Assembly: GCA_022790855.1 (NCBI GenBank)
Contig: JAAVYA010000030.1
Coordinates: 1-64,000 of the forward strand
Direction of reading: 5' to 3'
Length of the DNA: 64,000 nucleotides
Origin: Lachnospiraceae bacterium
GTDB taxonomy: Bacteria; Bacillota; Clostridia; Lachnospirales; Lachnospiraceae
Under the pieces are notes generated by a model. The model was given only the letters and a program-made list of their open reading frames with translations, was not told the origin of the DNA and ran no database searches. Positions 17,477-26,822 of this stretch are shown piece by piece. The position numbers were made by a program, and so were the translations under genes. How positions within the stretch are numbered: position 1 is the stretch's first letter; the number at the start of each line of letters is the position of its first letter.

Positions 17477-18867
17477 TTTACCCCTTCTCTGGTATCTTCC
17501 AATACAATTCCCATGTTCAGCAAGGTATCGCGAATCTCATCTGCTCTGGCAAAGTTCTTTTCTTTTCTGGCGGCCTGACGTTCCGCAATCAAAGCCTCCA
17601 CTTCCTGATCCAGAACCTCCGGCTCTTTGTCAATCACAATGCCTAAAATATTGCATAATGTTTCCAGACGTTCATAGCAGCTCTCCAAAAACGTCTTCGT
17701 ACATTCCCCAGAAGTATGGATATTTAGAAATTTCACCAGTTCAAACACAGCGGACACTCCATCTGCCGTATTAAAATCATCTTCCATAGCTTCTTCAAAT
17801 TTTTTGACGAAACGGCCGCATTCTTCCAACAGGGAACGTTCTTCTTTTGTCAGCTCACCCTCCGAAGCACTTTCCTGCAGATGCCTGATATTCTCCGCCG
17901 CCGTAAGAATCCGCGTAAGGCCGCTGGCTGCGGCTTCCATGAGATCCCGGCTGAAATTCAGCGGGCTTCTGTAGTGGGCGCTTAACATGAAAAAGCGCAG
18001 TACTTGTAAATCATATTCCTGGCTGATTTCCCGCACCGTGAAAAAATTCCCCAGAGATTTAGACATTTTTTTGTTATCAATATTTAAAAATCCATTGTGC
18101 ATCCAGTATTTTGCAAAGGCTTTGCCGTTGGCGGCTTCACTCTGGGCAATCTCGTTCTCATGATGGGGAAAGATCAGATCTTCTCCTCCCGCATGGATGT
18201 CAATCGTATCCCCCAGATATTTTCTGGCCATAACGGAGCACTCAATATGCCATCCCGGCCTGCCTTGGCACCAAGGGGACTCCCAATAAGGTTCTCCTTC
18301 TTTTTTGGGCTTCCAGAGCACAAAGTCAAAGGTCTCTTCTTTTTGTTCGCCGGTAACCTGAATCTCCCGGTGCCCCGCCTGAAGATCATCCAGATTCTTA
18401 TGGGACAATTTCCCATACTCTGAAAATCTCCTGGTGCGGAAATAGACAGTGCCGTCTTCTGCCTGGTAAGCATATCCTTTTTCGATCAAGGTTCCAATCA
18501 TTTCCAGCATACCGCCAATCTCTTCCGTGGCCAAAGGATGGCTGGTAGCCTCCTTTACATGTAACGCCGCCATATCCTTCTGGCATTCTTCAATATATCG
18601 CTTGGAAACCTCCTGGGCGGATATCCCCTCTTCTTGGGCCTTTTTTATAATTTTATCATCTACGTCTGTAAAATTGGAGACGTAATTCACTTCATATCCT
18701 TTATACTCCAAATAGCGGCGCACCGTATCAAACACGATCATGGGCCTGGCATTGCCAATATGGATCAGGTTGTAGACCGTGGGGCCGCAGACGTACATGC
18801 TTACCTTTCCTTCTTTGAGGGGAATAAATTCTTCCTTCTGTCTGGACAGTGTATTATAGATCTTCAT
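17461..18867 (-). CDS. cysS: Cysteinyl-tRNA synthetase
   Basis: Class I aminoacyl-tRNA synthetase charging tRNA-Cys. The 468-residue protein has the HIGH-type motif [14 protein letters not shown] near residue 35, the KMSKS loop near residue 265 ([11 protein letters not shown]), and the zinc-site residues around [10 protein letters not shown] and [13 protein letters not shown]. Start ATG (MKIYNTLSR) has AAGGAGG upstream; an in-frame start seven codons earlier is upstream of that site. Its first codons overlap the end of cysE, coupling cysteine synthesis to its use in translation. Confidence 0.97.
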   Translation of the reverse strand: MKIYNTLSRQKEEFIPLKEGKVSMYVCGPTVYNLIHIGNARPMIVFDTVRRYLEYKGYEVNYVSNFTDVDDKIIKKAQEEGISAQEVSKRYIEECQKDMAALHVKEATSHPLATEEIGGMLEMIGTLIEKGYAYQAEDGTVYFRTRRFSEYGKLSHKNLDDLQAGHREIQVTGEQKEETFDFVLWKPKKEGEPYWESPWCQGRPGWHIECSVMARKYLGDTIDIHAGGEDLIFPHHENEIAQSEAANGKAFAKYWMHNGFLNIDNKKMSKSLGNFFTVREISQEYDLQVLRFFMLSAHYRSPLNFSRDLMEAAASGLTRILTAAENIRHLQESASEGELTKEERSLLEECGRFVKKFEEAMEDDFNTADGVSAVFELVKFLNIHTSGECTKTFLESCYERLETLCNILGIVIDKEPEVLDQEVEALIAERQAARKEKNFARADEIRDTLLNMGIVLEDTREGVKWKRA

Positions 18868-19549
18868 GCAATTCCTCCTTGCGCCCATCCTGGCGCAGTT
18901 CCTTTATTTCTTTCTCCAAATCAATCACACGGTTGCAGAGAGCGGAATTTTCTCTCTGGAGCAAAATGATATCTTCCATAATGGGGTCGGGCAAATCTAC
19001 CTGGCACATATCAATCCGAGGCACTTTTACATTGTTTTGTTTTACAATCCTGCCCGGTACGCCCACCACAGTACAGTTGGGAGGCACTTCCTCCAATACC
19101 ACAGATCCGGCTCCAATCTTGGAATTCTCCCCAATAGTAAAAGAGCCTATAATTTTTGCTCCGGCGCTGACCATCACATTATCGCAAAGGGTGGGGTGGC
19201 GTTTTCCGGTCTCTTTCCCCGTGCCGCCCAATGTTACTCCCTGATACAGTGTCACATTATCACCAATAACCGTCGTCTCTCCGATAATGACGCCGCTTCC
19301 ATGGTCGATAAAAAATCCCTTGCCTATTACGGCCCCCGGATGGATCTCTATGCCGGTCCTGCGGGCCGCCCGCTGGGAAATTCTCCTGGCACGGAAAAAA
19401 TGGCCCCTTTCATAGAGCCTGTGAGCTCTTCGATAGCTTAGCATCACCTTAAAACTAGGGTAGAGCAAAACCTCCATAGGCGACTTAATGGCAGGATCCC
19501 GTTCCCGGATAATCTGAAATTCTTCTTTGATATGCTGGATAAATCCCAT
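18854..19549 (-). CDS. cysE: Serine O-acetyltransferase
   Basis: Transfers acetyl from acetyl-CoA to L-serine, the first step of cysteine synthesis. The 231-residue protein has the left-handed beta-helix hexapeptide repeats (IEIHPGAVIGKGFFIDHGSG, then VIGDNVTLYQGVTLGGTGKE) and the active-site His in this region. A C-terminal coiled-coil segment of about 45 residues (residues 185-231) is longer than usual and charged. It is first in a cysE-cysS-mrnC-rlmB-sigH run. The 120 bases upstream are too short for a T-box leader and hold a family B repeat. Confidence 0.95.
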   Translation of the reverse strand: MGFIQHIKEEFQIIRERDPAIKSPMEVLLYPSFKVMLSYRRAHRLYERGHFFRARRISQRAARRTGIEIHPGAVIGKGFFIDHGSGVIIGETTVIGDNVTLYQGVTLGGTGKETGKRHPTLCDNVMVSAGAKIIGSFTIGENSKIGAGSVVLEEVPPNCTVVGVPGRIVKQNNVKVPRIDMCQVDLPDPIMEDIILLQRENSALCNRVIDLEKEIKELRQDGRKEELHEDL

Positions 19550-19586
19550 AGCAAACTCCTTATATGTTCCATACAGCGCTTTTTAC

Positions 19587-19616
19587 GTAACAGAGAAGCC
19601 TTCGCTTCCCTGTTAC
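19587..19616. repeat. GTAACAG palindromic repeat (family B), copy 3
   Basis: GTAACAGAGAAGCC pairs with GGCTTCCCTGTTAC apart from small mismatches, with AT-rich flanks on both sides (TTTTTAC and CTTTTTTAC). It lies between a GNAT gene and cysE, both on the minus strand. Confidence 0.75.
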
Positions 19617-19669
19617 TTTTTTACATATACAACATAATTTATGCTATATCAGGATTTTTGTCAATAGGA

Positions 19670-20725
19670 TTACACCCACTCCCGGATAAAAATACGTTGT
19701 CTTTCAAACAACACCCGGGCCAGCCCTGCAATATCCATCCCGCGCTCTGCCTCATGCCGGGCAATCCGTCTCACACTGCCTCCCTGCTCTCCGATTCGAA
19801 TATCAAAGCTGCCGTTGTTTTCTTCTATCAAATCATCTGTCACCTGTACCTTCAGACGGAAGGGTTCTCTGCTGCGTAAAAGCTCTGCCAGCCGTCCGAT
19901 GCTAAGAATCCGTATCATATACTTCATATCTGAAATCTCCGGGGGATTTCCCTTAAAATATGCCTCCAAACACTCCATTAAAATTTTTTCCGTTCCAGGC
20001 TTTATCAAAATCTCCTGAATCTCTCCCCCAATTCCATCTGTTCCATAGGAAACCATACCCAGCAGCTCTCCCTGATTTTTTAAAAGGAGAAACCCGCCCG
20101 ACTGGCTTTTCAATTCTTCCATCATCCGTCTGAAATAAAACTCATCCTTGAGGGGAAATATATCATATTGCCTGTCCATACACGCCTTTGCAAAAGTTAC
20201 CATTTGAGGAATGTCTTTTGGCAGAGCAGGCGCCAGGCTTATAGCCGCCCCAAAAGGCTCAGGCATAAGTTCCGCCGCCCGCAAGCTCTCTGTGTCTTCC
20301 CGAGCCATAAATCTCAAATCACCATAATCTTCCCCAGGTAAAAAAGTAAACCCGCTGGACTCATACACTCTGGGATTCGCCGGGATCAAAAACGCAAAAG
20401 GCTGTCCTTCTTTTGCCAAATCCAACAGAGCGCGTTTCATCACCATAGCCATTTTCCCCTGTCTTCGCACAGAAGGATCAGACGCCACCGCTACCACATA
20501 ACTCACATCCGCCGCATTTTTACAAACCTGAAACCGGTAGGGATTTAAGTGTATCATAGCCTGCAGCTTCCCGCTTTCTTTTTCCTCTTCCATAACCAGG
20601 ATCCGATTCTCTCTGGTCTTATATTGATAGTAATAATCTATAAATGATGCATCATCCTCCGGAAAACATGATTCATACAGTTGCCGGGTTCTGCGCTTTT
20701 CTTCTTGATTCAAATATCGTATCAT
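19670..20725 (-). CDS. GNAT family N-acetyltransferase (Eis-like, two-domain)
   Basis: A 351-residue protein with an N-terminal GNAT domain; its acetyl-CoA loop is [20 protein letters not shown] near residue 80-100. A second GNAT-like half and a C-terminal SCP2-like region (about residues 260-351, [17 protein letters not shown]) follow, resembling Eis and related Firmicutes proteins. The substrate is unknown. Its ATG overlaps the ispF stop codon by 4 bases, indicating coupling. Confidence 0.82.
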   Translation of the reverse strand: MIRYLNQEEKRRTRQLYESCFPEDDASFIDYYYQYKTRENRILVMEEEKESGKLQAMIHLNPYRFQVCKNAADVSYVVAVASDPSVRRQGKMAMVMKRALLDLAKEGQPFAFLIPANPRVYESSGFTFLPGEDYGDLRFMAREDTESLRAAELMPEPFGAAISLAPALPKDIPQMVTFAKACMDRQYDIFPLKDEFYFRRMMEELKSQSGGFLLLKNQGELLGMVSYGTDGIGGEIQEILIKPGTEKILMECLEAYFKGNPPEISDMKYMIRILSIGRLAELLRSREPFRLKVQVTDDLIEENNGSFDIRIGEQGGSVRRIARHEAERGMDIAGLARVLFERQRIFIREWV

Positions 20726-21264
20726 TGCTTTTTACACCCACTGCAGCCCTCGCAGCCTTCTCCTTTTTCCGTCACTGGAAAACTGCCCTCGTATAACCCC
20801 GCAAGGGAACAAACGGCCTGGCTTGCAATCCCCTGACGTGTCCCGGTGAAGCCCAGGCCCTCTTCCGTAGTCGCTTTCACATTTACCTGCCCCTTGCTAA
20901 TCCCCAGCACACGGGCCATATTTTGCTCCATCTCTTCTATATAAGGACGCATCTTCGGCTCTTGGGCTATGATCGTGGCGTCTATATTTTCTATCATATA
21001 TCCTTCTTTTACAATCAAATCTCCCACACGCTCTAAAAGCTTTAAACTGGAAATTCCCTTATATACAGGATCCGTATCAGGAAAATGTTTTCCGATATCT
21101 CCCAGAGCCGCCGCTCCCAGCAAAGCATCCATCACCGCGTGCAGAAGGACATCCGCGTCGGAATGCCCTAAAAGCCCCAACGTATGGGGAATGGTAACGC
21201 CCCCTAAAATCAATTTTCTTCCTTCCGTTAATTTGTGTACGTCATATCCGAATCCTATCCGCAT
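20722..21264 (-). CDS. ispF: 2-C-methyl-D-erythritol 2,4-cyclodiphosphate synthase with Cys-rich tail
   Basis: MEP-pathway enzyme that cyclises CDP-methylerythritol phosphate, releasing CMP. Motifs are the zinc site GYDVHKL (residue 5), [20 protein letters not shown] (residue 32) and the C-terminal [16 protein letters not shown]. The canonical protein ends at about residue 158. Here a 20-residue extension carries CEGCSGCKK, three Cys in a CxxCxxC arrangement that could bind metal. Family members of about 160 residues lack this. dxs and ispA are also in this window. Confidence 0.94.
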   Translation of the reverse strand: MRIGFGYDVHKLTEGRKLILGGVTIPHTLGLLGHSDADVLLHAVMDALLGAAALGDIGKHFPDTDPVYKGISSLKLLERVGDLIVKEGYMIENIDATIIAQEPKMRPYIEEMEQNMARVLGISKGQVNVKATTEEGLGFTGTRQGIASQAVCSLAGLYEGSFPVTEKGEGCEGCSGCKKQ

Positions 21265-21381
21265 TTGCCTTCTCCTGTCCTATCTATGATTCCTTAATAG
21301 CAGCAGACGCCAGGCCGTCCGGGACGCACCGGAAACCTTCTTTCCTTTTTCTATGCGTCTCCAGGACTTCCTGGCGCCATA

Positions 21382-21906
21382 CTATTTTCCTTCGTATGTA
21401 ATAATGCTCTCTACTTGATAATCTTTCAGCTTTTCTCTTCCTTTTAATCCTGCCAGCTCCATGACAAAGCAAATCTTTACCACTTCGCCTCCCAATTGTT
21501 CCACCAGCCCTGTAATCGCCTCTATGGTGCCGCCGGTGGCAATTAAATCATCCACAATTACTACCTTTTGTCCCGGTTTTACTGCATCCTTATGCATCTC
21601 CAGCACTGCGCTTCCATATTCTAAATCATATTCTGCCGCCACCGTTTCACAGGGGAGCTTTCCTTTCTTACGCACCGGGACGAATCCTTTATGAGCTGCA
21701 TATGCCACAGGAACGCCAAAAATGAATCCTCTGGATTCCGGCCCAACCACCACGTCATATTCTACTCCTTTTAACATAGCTAGGAGTCCGTCTATAGACA
21801 TGGCAAGACCATCCGGATCCTGCAAAATACTGGTAACATCTCGGAAAATAATACCCGGCTCCGGGAAATCCGGAATATTTCTTACATAATCTTCTAATTC
21901 TTTCAT
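21382..21906 (-). CDS. apt: Adenine phosphoribosyltransferase
   Basis: Purine salvage enzyme converting adenine and PRPP to AMP. The 174-residue length is typical. Motifs are IPDFPEPGIIFRDVT near residue 10, GPESRGFIFGVPVAYA near 55 and the PRPP-binding VVIVDDLIATGGTIEA near 115. Start ATG has GGAGGGAG upstream. It has its own promoter at 21992-22020. The spacer to ispF (117 bases) shows only a small CCAGGAAGTCCTGG palindrome. Confidence 0.97.
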   Translation of the reverse strand: MKELEDYVRNIPDFPEPGIIFRDVTSILQDPDGLAMSIDGLLAMLKGVEYDVVVGPESRGFIFGVPVAYAAHKGFVPVRKKGKLPCETVAAEYDLEYGSAVLEMHKDAVKPGQKVVIVDDLIATGGTIEAITGLVEQLGGEVVKICFVMELAGLKGREKLKDYQVESIITYEGK

Positions 21907-21991
21907 GCTCTCCCTCCAGATTCAGGCACATCTTAATATGGAAGATGTGGCTTTCGTAAAAGTGATATTTATGCATGCTCCAATAAACTCC

Positions 21992-22020
21992 ATTATAGTC
22001 AGTTTTCCCGGATTCGTCAA
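21992..22020 (-). promoter_or_regulatory. Sigma-A promoter of apt
   Basis: TTGACG and a perfect TATAAT separated by 17 bases on the minus strand, about 80 bases upstream of the apt start. The -35 lies just beyond the queT stop codon. A hairpin (CACATCTT with AAGATGTG) near 21930-21950 lies in the leader. Confidence 0.7.
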
Positions 22021-22029
22021 CTACAGAAG

Positions 22030-22548
22030 TTATTTTGCTTCCTGCATAAAAATAACATTCCGATACCGGGACAGGGCCTTTTTTAAAATACTGCCCAGTA
22101 CGATGCAGGCTACCGCTTCACCGATTCCCACAGTCAGGGCATGGAAGGGGATAGACCAGTCCGTACCGTGATACACAGCCGTCACCCCGTATCCATAGCG
22201 CAGTACAAAAGGCACCACCACCATATTTGCAATAACCGGCGGGAACATGCAGGCCAGCTTATGTTTTCTCAGCAAATAGGTTCCGACAGCTCCAATCAAA
22301 GTAGCCACGCTTCCGCATATAACGTCTACCAGGATACATCCTGTCAATAAATTAGCCAGAAAGCAGCCCAGCCATAGTCCCGGGATCGCAGCCGGCGTAA
22401 ACACAGGCAAAATGCATAACGCTTCGGAAATCCGCACTTGAATTGTGCCGGAAGAAAGCCCCACAGAGCTGCTTACGAAGGTGAGAGCCACATAGATAGC
22501 CGCCACCATGGCCGCCTGGGCCAGAAATAGTACTTGTTTGTTTCTCAT
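22030..22548 (-). CDS. queT: QueT-type ECF transporter S component (queuosine precursor)
   Basis: A 172-residue integral membrane protein with about five to six hydrophobic segments, starting with a short basic N-terminus (MRNKQ). It matches QueT substrate-binding components that work with the shared ECF ATPases to import a queuine or preQ1-type precursor. The IQVRISEALCILPVFTP and IPGLWLGCFLANLLTG segments are typical. The preQ1-I riboswitch immediately upstream supports the assignment and its regulation by preQ1. Confidence 0.9.
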   Translation of the reverse strand: MRNKQVLFLAQAAMVAAIYVALTFVSSSVGLSSGTIQVRISEALCILPVFTPAAIPGLWLGCFLANLLTGCILVDVICGSVATLIGAVGTYLLRKHKLACMFPPVIANMVVVPFVLRYGYGVTAVYHGTDWSIPFHALTVGIGEAVACIVLGSILKKALSRYRNVIFMQEAK

Positions 22549-22556
22549 TGTTTTCT

Positions 22557-22600
22557 CTCCTTTAGTTTTGTTTTACGTGTGGAAGGTCTCGAACACACGG
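22557..22600 (-). promoter_or_regulatory. preQ1-I riboswitch controlling queT
   Basis: On the minus strand a GTGTG/CACAC stem (P1) closes the loop TTCGAGACCTTC, followed by the A-rich tail TAAAACAAAACTAAAGG. The loop CCTT can pair with AAGG at the end of the tail (P2 of the H-type pseudoknot). That AAGG is part of the queT Shine-Dalgarno (AAAGGAG), so ligand binding would block translation. Architecture and tail match the class I preQ1 aptamer. Confidence 0.8.
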
Positions 22601-22667
22601 ATTGATTTATGCAGCCTTATGGGAAATACGGAAAGGCCGCAACCTCTGACAGTATAACACAGACATA

Positions 22668-23297
22668 TCACCAATGCAAGATTTCTTTCAGAGTAGGTTC
22701 TTTTTTCAACATCGAAGATGATTCTTCCGTTTTTTCCATACAGATAGATAAAATATAATCTTTCTTTAATTCTATCTGCCAGAAATTCCCCTGCCTGGAA
22801 CTGCCGATTTCCTTTGGAAAGACCCACTTTCCTGGTTCGAGTTCTCTCGTGATCTCAAACTGTACCTGATCCAAGGGCAGCCGAAGTCCTTCACCGGTCA
22901 TTTTCAAATAACTTTCTTTTAATGTCCACAAGCGAAGAAAACGCTGTGCCTTATACCTGCAGCCGTACTCCTTGACATACCGGCTCTCTTTCTCGCAGCA
23001 AACTCGGTCTATCAAAGCTTCTGTTACCCGCCTCGGGCCCTCCGTATCCGCGCCAAGGGCAAATGGGGACAGGACGCATACCGCCATTCCTTTACAATGA
23101 CTAATACTAAACTGAACGGGGCCATGCTTTAACACAGGTTTCCCATATTCTTTATGCTCCAACATTTCTTCTGTAAATTCAATGTCATATTCATTTTTTA
23201 AAGCCTGTTTTAATAAATACCTACCGTTTTCATGATGCGTTTGGGGAGATTCTTTGGACGGATACCACATATAATAAATGAGAAGCTTTTCTTCCAT
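22668..23297 (-). CDS. 4'-phosphopantetheinyl transferase (Sfp-type)
   Basis: Transfers the phosphopantetheine arm of CoA to acyl or peptidyl carrier proteins. The 209-residue protein has the two Sfp signatures: FALGADTEGPRRV (GxDxE type, metal-binding) near residue 80 and LRLWTLKESYLKMTGEGL near residue 120-140. No carrier-protein or NRPS genes are seen nearby, so its partner is unknown. It precedes queT with its own ribosome binding site and follows greA by 32 bases. Confidence 0.9.
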   Translation of the reverse strand: MEEKLLIYYMWYPSKESPQTHHENGRYLLKQALKNEYDIEFTEEMLEHKEYGKPVLKHGPVQFSISHCKGMAVCVLSPFALGADTEGPRRVTEALIDRVCCEKESRYVKEYGCRYKAQRFLRLWTLKESYLKMTGEGLRLPLDQVQFEITRELEPGKWVFPKEIGSSRQGNFWQIELKKDYILSICMEKTEESSSMLKKEPTLKEILHW

Positions 23298-23329
23298 CTA
23301 GTTACATCCTCTCTGGTCAAATCCAAACT

Positions 23330-23830
23330 CTAAAATCCTCGAATTTGATCTTCCTCGTCTCCTGCATCTTCTACGGATCGGATCACCGCATAATACCCAA
23401 AAGAGTCATTCACCTGTACATAAACACGTTCTCCCACCTTTTTCCCCAATACGGCTTTTCCCAGGGGGGAGTCTATGCTGATCCTGCCTTGAATGGAATT
23501 TCCCCGAACCGTAGTTACCAATTTATAGGTCTCAGTCTCGTCATCGTCTTCCATATACAATGTAACGGTCTTGTTAATCCCAACCTCATCCGATTTTGAA
23601 TCATCTGAAACAATTTTTGCGGTCTTGATCATCCGCTCCAAATAACGGATCCGGCTTTCGTTTTTATTCTTATCTTTTTTCGCCGCATGATATTCAAAAT
23701 TCTCGCTCAAATCACCGTGTGCCCTGGCTTCCTTCACCGCTTCGATGGCTTCTTTGCGCACCACCAGTTTCCGGTACTCGATTTCTTCTTTTATTTTCTT
23801 AATATCCTGCTCTGTTAATTGATCGTACAT
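23330..23830 (-). CDS. greA: Transcription elongation factor GreA
   Basis: Rescues backtracked RNA polymerase by stimulating cleavage of the nascent transcript. The 166-residue protein has the N-terminal coiled coil with the tip acidic pair (HGDLSENFEYHAAKKDK near residue 38-55) and the C-terminal FKBP-like domain (ISIDSPLGKAVLGKKVGERV). Start ATG has GGGAGAGA upstream. An attenuator-like hairpin precedes the gene. Confidence 0.96.
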   Translation of the reverse strand: MYDQLTEQDIKKIKEEIEYRKLVVRKEAIEAVKEARAHGDLSENFEYHAAKKDKNKNESRIRYLERMIKTAKIVSDDSKSDEVGINKTVTLYMEDDDETETYKLVTTVRGNSIQGRISIDSPLGKAVLGKKVGERVYVQVNDSFGYYAVIRSVEDAGDEEDQIRGF

Positions 23831-23869
23831 GGCTGTCTCTCCCTCATTCCATTTACTTATTTGATCACC

Positions 23870-23896
23870 AAAAAGAATACGGCTTTTTTGTATTCT
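23870..23896 (-). terminator. Terminator-like hairpin upstream of greA
   Basis: AGAATAC and GTATTCT arms followed on the minus strand by TTTTTGG, about 40 bases before the greA start. It could stop read-through from the tRNA-Thr unit or attenuate greA. Confidence 0.5.
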
Positions 23897-23905
23897 CCGT
23901 TAAAT

Positions 23906-23937
23906 CGAGTAGGGGAAGAGTCCTCTTCCCCTACTCG
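23906..23937. repeat. Perfect 15-bp hairpin
   Basis: Two perfectly complementary 15-base arms (first arm CGAGTAGGGGAAGAG) with a 2-base loop, between greA and tRNA-Thr. There is no T-tract on either side. Confidence 0.8.
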
Positions 23938-23942
23938 CGCAC

Positions 23943-23985
23943 CGCCGATGCGCCACTTTAGTGGCATATTTCCTCTGCATCGGCG
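23943..23985. repeat. Nested hairpin pair
   Basis: Outer arms CGCCGATGC and GCATCGGCG enclose an inner stem GCCACT/AGTGGC and a 10-base single-stranded stretch. It adjoins the perfect hairpin at 23906-23937. Function unknown. Confidence 0.7.
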
Positions 23986-23989
23986 TGTG

Positions 23990-24026
23990 CATAAAAGCAA
24001 AAATGGGATGCCTCTGCAGGCATCCC
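23990..24026 (-). terminator. Terminator of tRNA-Thr(CGT)
   Basis: GGGATGCC and GGCATCCC arms (8-bp perfect stem, 6-base loop) followed on the minus strand by ATTTTTGCTTTT, starting 5 bases beyond the tRNA. Confidence 0.8.
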
Positions 24027-24030
24027 TGAA

Positions 24031-24103
24031 AGCCGAAGAAGGGACTCGAACCCTCGACCTGCGCATTACGAATGCGACGCGCTACCAACTGCGCTACTTC
24101 GGC
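24031..24103 (-). tRNA. tRNA-Thr (anticodon CGT)
   Basis: A 73-base cloverleaf: acceptor GCCGAAG/CTTCGGC, D-arm GCGC/GCGC, anticodon stem TCGCA/TGCGC with loop TTCGTAA (anticodon CGT, reading ACG), T-arm GAGGG/CCCTT with loop TTCGAGT, discriminator T. CCA is not encoded. It is the second threonine tRNA in the window. Confidence 0.95.
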
Positions 24104-24142
24104 TTAGACTGTTATTCTTTTCCTGAAACACAATCCTTTGCT

Positions 24143-24171
24143 ATTATATCTCCTTTTGTTCTATTTTTCAA
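24143..24171 (-). promoter_or_regulatory. Sigma-A promoter of tRNA-Thr(CGT)
   Basis: TTGAAA and a perfect TATAAT separated by 17 bases on the minus strand, about 40 bases before the tRNA. Confidence 0.75.
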
Positions 24172-24242
24172 GCCTTTTTTTCATTTTTTTATCGAACTTT
24201 TGATGTATCGGAAAAAAACTTGGATATTCCCGGAAAATCCTC

Positions 24243-24270
24243 TTGACTTTTTCCTTTTTCACGATATAAT
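24243..24270 (+). promoter_or_regulatory. Sigma-A promoter of the polyamine-transport operon
   Basis: TTGACT and a perfect TATAAT separated by 16 bases, about 110 bases before the regulator gene start. Confidence 0.7.
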
Positions 24271-24282
24271 TAGGATTGCTTT

Positions 24283-24299
24283 GTTTAATATTATTAAAC
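24283..24299 (+). promoter_or_regulatory. Palindromic operator of the polyamine-transport operon
   Basis: GTTTAATATTATTAAAC is a perfect palindrome around a central T, lying about 12 bases downstream of the -10 box. Its place at the start of transcription suits repression by the XRE-cupin regulator encoded first in the operon. Confidence 0.6.
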
Positions 24300-24380
24300 T
24301 AAAAATATACTGTTACTTTTATTCCCGTGAGCTACCTGCCGCGGAAAAATTGTAATTGCCATTCAGAAAGAAGGATTGTC

Positions 24381-24920
24381 ATGGACATTGGGAAACGAAT
24401 GAAGGAGCTGCGAATCCTGTACGGCCTAACTCAGCAGGAGCTGGCAGACCGCAGTGAGCTTTCCAAGGGATATATTTCCCAGCTGGAACGGAATCTTACT
24501 ACTCCTTCTGTCAGCACGTTATTAGACTTGATTCAATGTCTGGGAACGACTCCGGCTGATTTTTTTACGGACGAAGAGCCGGAGCAGCTAGTTTTTAAAG
24601 AGGAAGACTACTTTGAAAAGGAAGACGAGGAAAACAAAAGCCGGGTGGAATGGATCATTCCCAACGCCCAGAAAAATTCTATGGAGCCTTTGCGTCTTAC
24701 TTTATATCCCGGCGGGAAATCCCAGGTGCATACGCCCCATGAAGGGGAGGAATTCGGCTACGTGCTTCGGGGAGCGATCAAGATTTTTCACGGCCCTCGC
24801 TCTTTTATTGTCCGACAGGGAGAGTCCTTTTACTTTAAATCAGGAAAACGCCATTATATAGAAGCCTACGGCGGACGTCCGGCTTCCCTGATCTGGGTGG
24901 CCACTCCCCCCAGCTTTTAA
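24381..24920 (+). CDS. XRE-cupin transcriptional regulator of polyamine transport
   Basis: A 179-residue regulator with an N-terminal helix-turn-helix (residues 5-60, [20 protein letters not shown]) and a C-terminal cupin barrel (about 110-178, [20 protein letters not shown]). This PuuR-like architecture commonly controls putrescine or spermidine genes, and cupin binding of the polyamine is plausible. The ATG (MDIGKRM) is chosen with GAAGGA upstream. It is followed 11 bases later by potA, so it is autoregulated with the transporter it probably controls. Confidence 0.88.
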   Translation: MDIGKRMKELRILYGLTQQELADRSELSKGYISQLERNLTTPSVSTLLDLIQCLGTTPADFFTDEEPEQLVFKEEDYFEKEDEENKSRVEWIIPNAQKNSMEPLRLTLYPGGKSQVHTPHEGEEFGYVLRGAIKIFHGPRSFIVRQGESFYFKSGKRHYIEAYGGRPASLIWVATPPSF

Positions 24921-24931
24921 GGAGGATACCA

Positions 24932-26005
24932 ATGAGTAAGAAATTAATCGATCTAGTCCATATTTCCAAATCTTATGACGGTACTGCAGTTTTAGACGAC
25001 TTGAATCTGTATATCCGGGAAAATGAGTTCCTTACCCTGCTGGGTCCCTCCGGCTGTGGGAAGACGACTACCTTGCGGCTGATTGGAGGTTTTGAGACAC
25101 CGGACGTCGGACAGGTAATTTTTGATGGAAAGGATATTACAAGTCTGTCTCCCAATCAGCGTCAAGTAAATACCGTATTCCAGAAATATGCTCTGTTTCC
25201 TCATATGACCATCGCAGAAAACATTGCTTTTGGGCTGAAAATACGAAAAAAATCAAAACAGTACATCAATGATAAAATTAAATATGCATTAAAGCTTGTG
25301 AATCTGGACGGTTTTGAAGGGCGCAGCGTAGATTCCTTAAGCGGCGGCCAGCAGCAGCGGATCGCCATTGCCAGGGCTATCGTCAACGAACCTAAGGTGC
25401 TCCTGTTGGACGAACCTTTAGGCGCCCTGGACTTAAAGCTTAGACAGGATATGCAGTATGAATTGATCCGGCTGAAAAACGAACTGGGCATTACGTTCAT
25501 CTATGTCACCCATGATCAGGAGGAAGCCCTTACTATGTCCGATACGATCGTAGTCATGAATCAAGGCTACATCCAGCAGATCGGCACTCCAGAGGATATT
25601 TATAATGAACCTTCCAATGCGTTTGTAGCAGATTTTATCGGGGAAAGCAATATCATAGACGGAATCATGGTGAAAGACCGTCTGGTGGAGCTTCTGGACA
25701 TAACCCTCCCCTGCGTGGACGAGGGATTCGGGCAAAACAAACCGGTAGACGTGGTGATCCGCCCGGAGGATGTGGAATTGGTAGATCCGTCCCAAGGACA
25801 GCTTGCCGGTGAAGTGACATCCTTAATTTTTAAAGGCGTCCACTGGGAAATCGACGTGATGGCCAATGGCTTTGAATGGCTGGTTCACACTACCCAAATG
25901 CACCCGGTAGGCTCTCATGTTGGCATCCGCATTGATCCTTTCAACATTCAGATCATGCATAAACCAGAATCCAGTGACGAAAGGGCGGTGGAAACGGATG
26001 AATAA
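24932..26005 (+). CDS. potA: Spermidine/putrescine ABC transporter ATP-binding protein
   Basis: ATPase of the PotABCD polyamine importer. The 357-residue protein has Walker [16 protein letters not shown] near residue 37, Q-loop, signature [14 protein letters not shown] near 137 and Walker [13 protein letters not shown] near 157. A C-terminal TOBE-type regulatory domain follows (about 270-345). It is the second gene of a five-gene operon and overlaps potB by 8 bases. Confidence 0.95.
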   Translation: MSKKLIDLVHISKSYDGTAVLDDLNLYIRENEFLTLLGPSGCGKTTTLRLIGGFETPDVGQVIFDGKDITSLSPNQRQVNTVFQKYALFPHMTIAENIAFGLKIRKKSKQYINDKIKYALKLVNLDGFEGRSVDSLSGGQQQRIAIARAIVNEPKVLLLDEPLGALDLKLRQDMQYELIRLKNELGITFIYVTHDQEEALTMSDTIVVMNQGYIQQIGTPEDIYNEPSNAFVADFIGESNIIDGIMVKDRLVELLDITLPCVDEGFGQNKPVDVVIRPEDVELVDPSQGQLAGEVTSLIFKGVHWEIDVMANGFEWLVHTTQMHPVGSHVGIRIDPFNIQIMHKPESSDERAVETDE

Positions 26006-26822
26006 ATTCAAACGCCAGTTCCTGGCGGGCCCTTACTTAATCTGGATCATCGGATTTATTTTGCTTCCGATCATCATGATATTATACTATGCTCTTACCA
26101 GCCAAGGAGGAGAGCTTACCCTTACCAACATCCTGGCCATTGGAACGCCCATTCACAGAAAGGCCTTATTCCTTTCTTTAAAGCTGGCGTTCATTTGTAC
26201 GGCCATCTGCCTGGTTCTCTCCTATCCTCTTGCTATGATATTGAGCAATTTAAGGAACAAGCGCCAGAATTTAATCGTATTTATATTTATACTTCCTATG
26301 TGGATGAACTTCATGCTCCGGATTCTGGCTTGGAAAATGCTGTTATCCAACAACGGCGTCATCAACACGGTTTTAGAATCTGTGGGATTACCTCCATTGG
26401 ATATTTTGAATACGCCTACAGCAGTAGTATTTTGTATGGTGTACGATTTCCTTCCTTTTATGATACTGCCCATTTACAATTCCATGGCCCGTATTGGCAA
26501 GGATATCATTGAAGCTGCCAGAGATCTGGGCGCCGGCAGCTTCACCATTTTTTTTAAAATCATTCTGCCCTTGACTCTCTCCGGGGTTGTCAGCGGCATT
26601 ATTATGGTCTTCGTTCCGGCGCTGACTTCCTTCGCTATCTCAGACTTATTGGGGGGAGGAAAAGTATTGTTAATCGGAAATGTCATCGAGCAGGCCTTTA
26701 TGCAGGAATACAACTGGAACCTTGGTTCCGGCCTTTCTATTGTATTGATGATATTTGTGATTGCAAGCATGGCATTGATGAGCGCCCACGATAATGAGGG
26801 AGGAGGTGCCGGCGTATGGTAA
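25998..26822 (+). CDS. potB: Spermidine/putrescine ABC transporter permease PotB
   Basis: A 274-residue membrane subunit with six hydrophobic segments. The cytoplasmic EAA loop that docks on the ATPase reads [20 protein letters not shown] near residue 172-195. The start is the ATG overlapping the end of potA ([17 protein letters not shown]); the first membrane segment begins at about residue 10. It overlaps potC by 7 bases. Confidence 0.94.
   Translation: MNKFKRQFLAGPYLIWIIGFILLPIIMILYYALTSQGGELTLTNILAIGTPIHRKALFLSLKLAFICTAICLVLSYPLAMILSNLRNKRQNLIVFIFILPMWMNFMLRILAWKMLLSNNGVINTVLESVGLPPLDILNTPTAVVFCMVYDFLPFMILPIYNSMARIGKDIIEAARDLGAGSFTIFFKIILPLTLSGVVSGIIMVFVPALTSFAISDLLGGGKVLLIGNVIEQAFMQEYNWNLGSGLSIVLMIFVIASMALMSAHDNEGGGAGVW

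Noticed and set aside
22635-22660. Lysine-riboswitch-like string AGAGGTTGCGGCC upstream of queT
   Set aside because: The rest of the lysine aptamer is absent and a well-formed preQ1-I structure lies nearer the start codon, fitting the gene.
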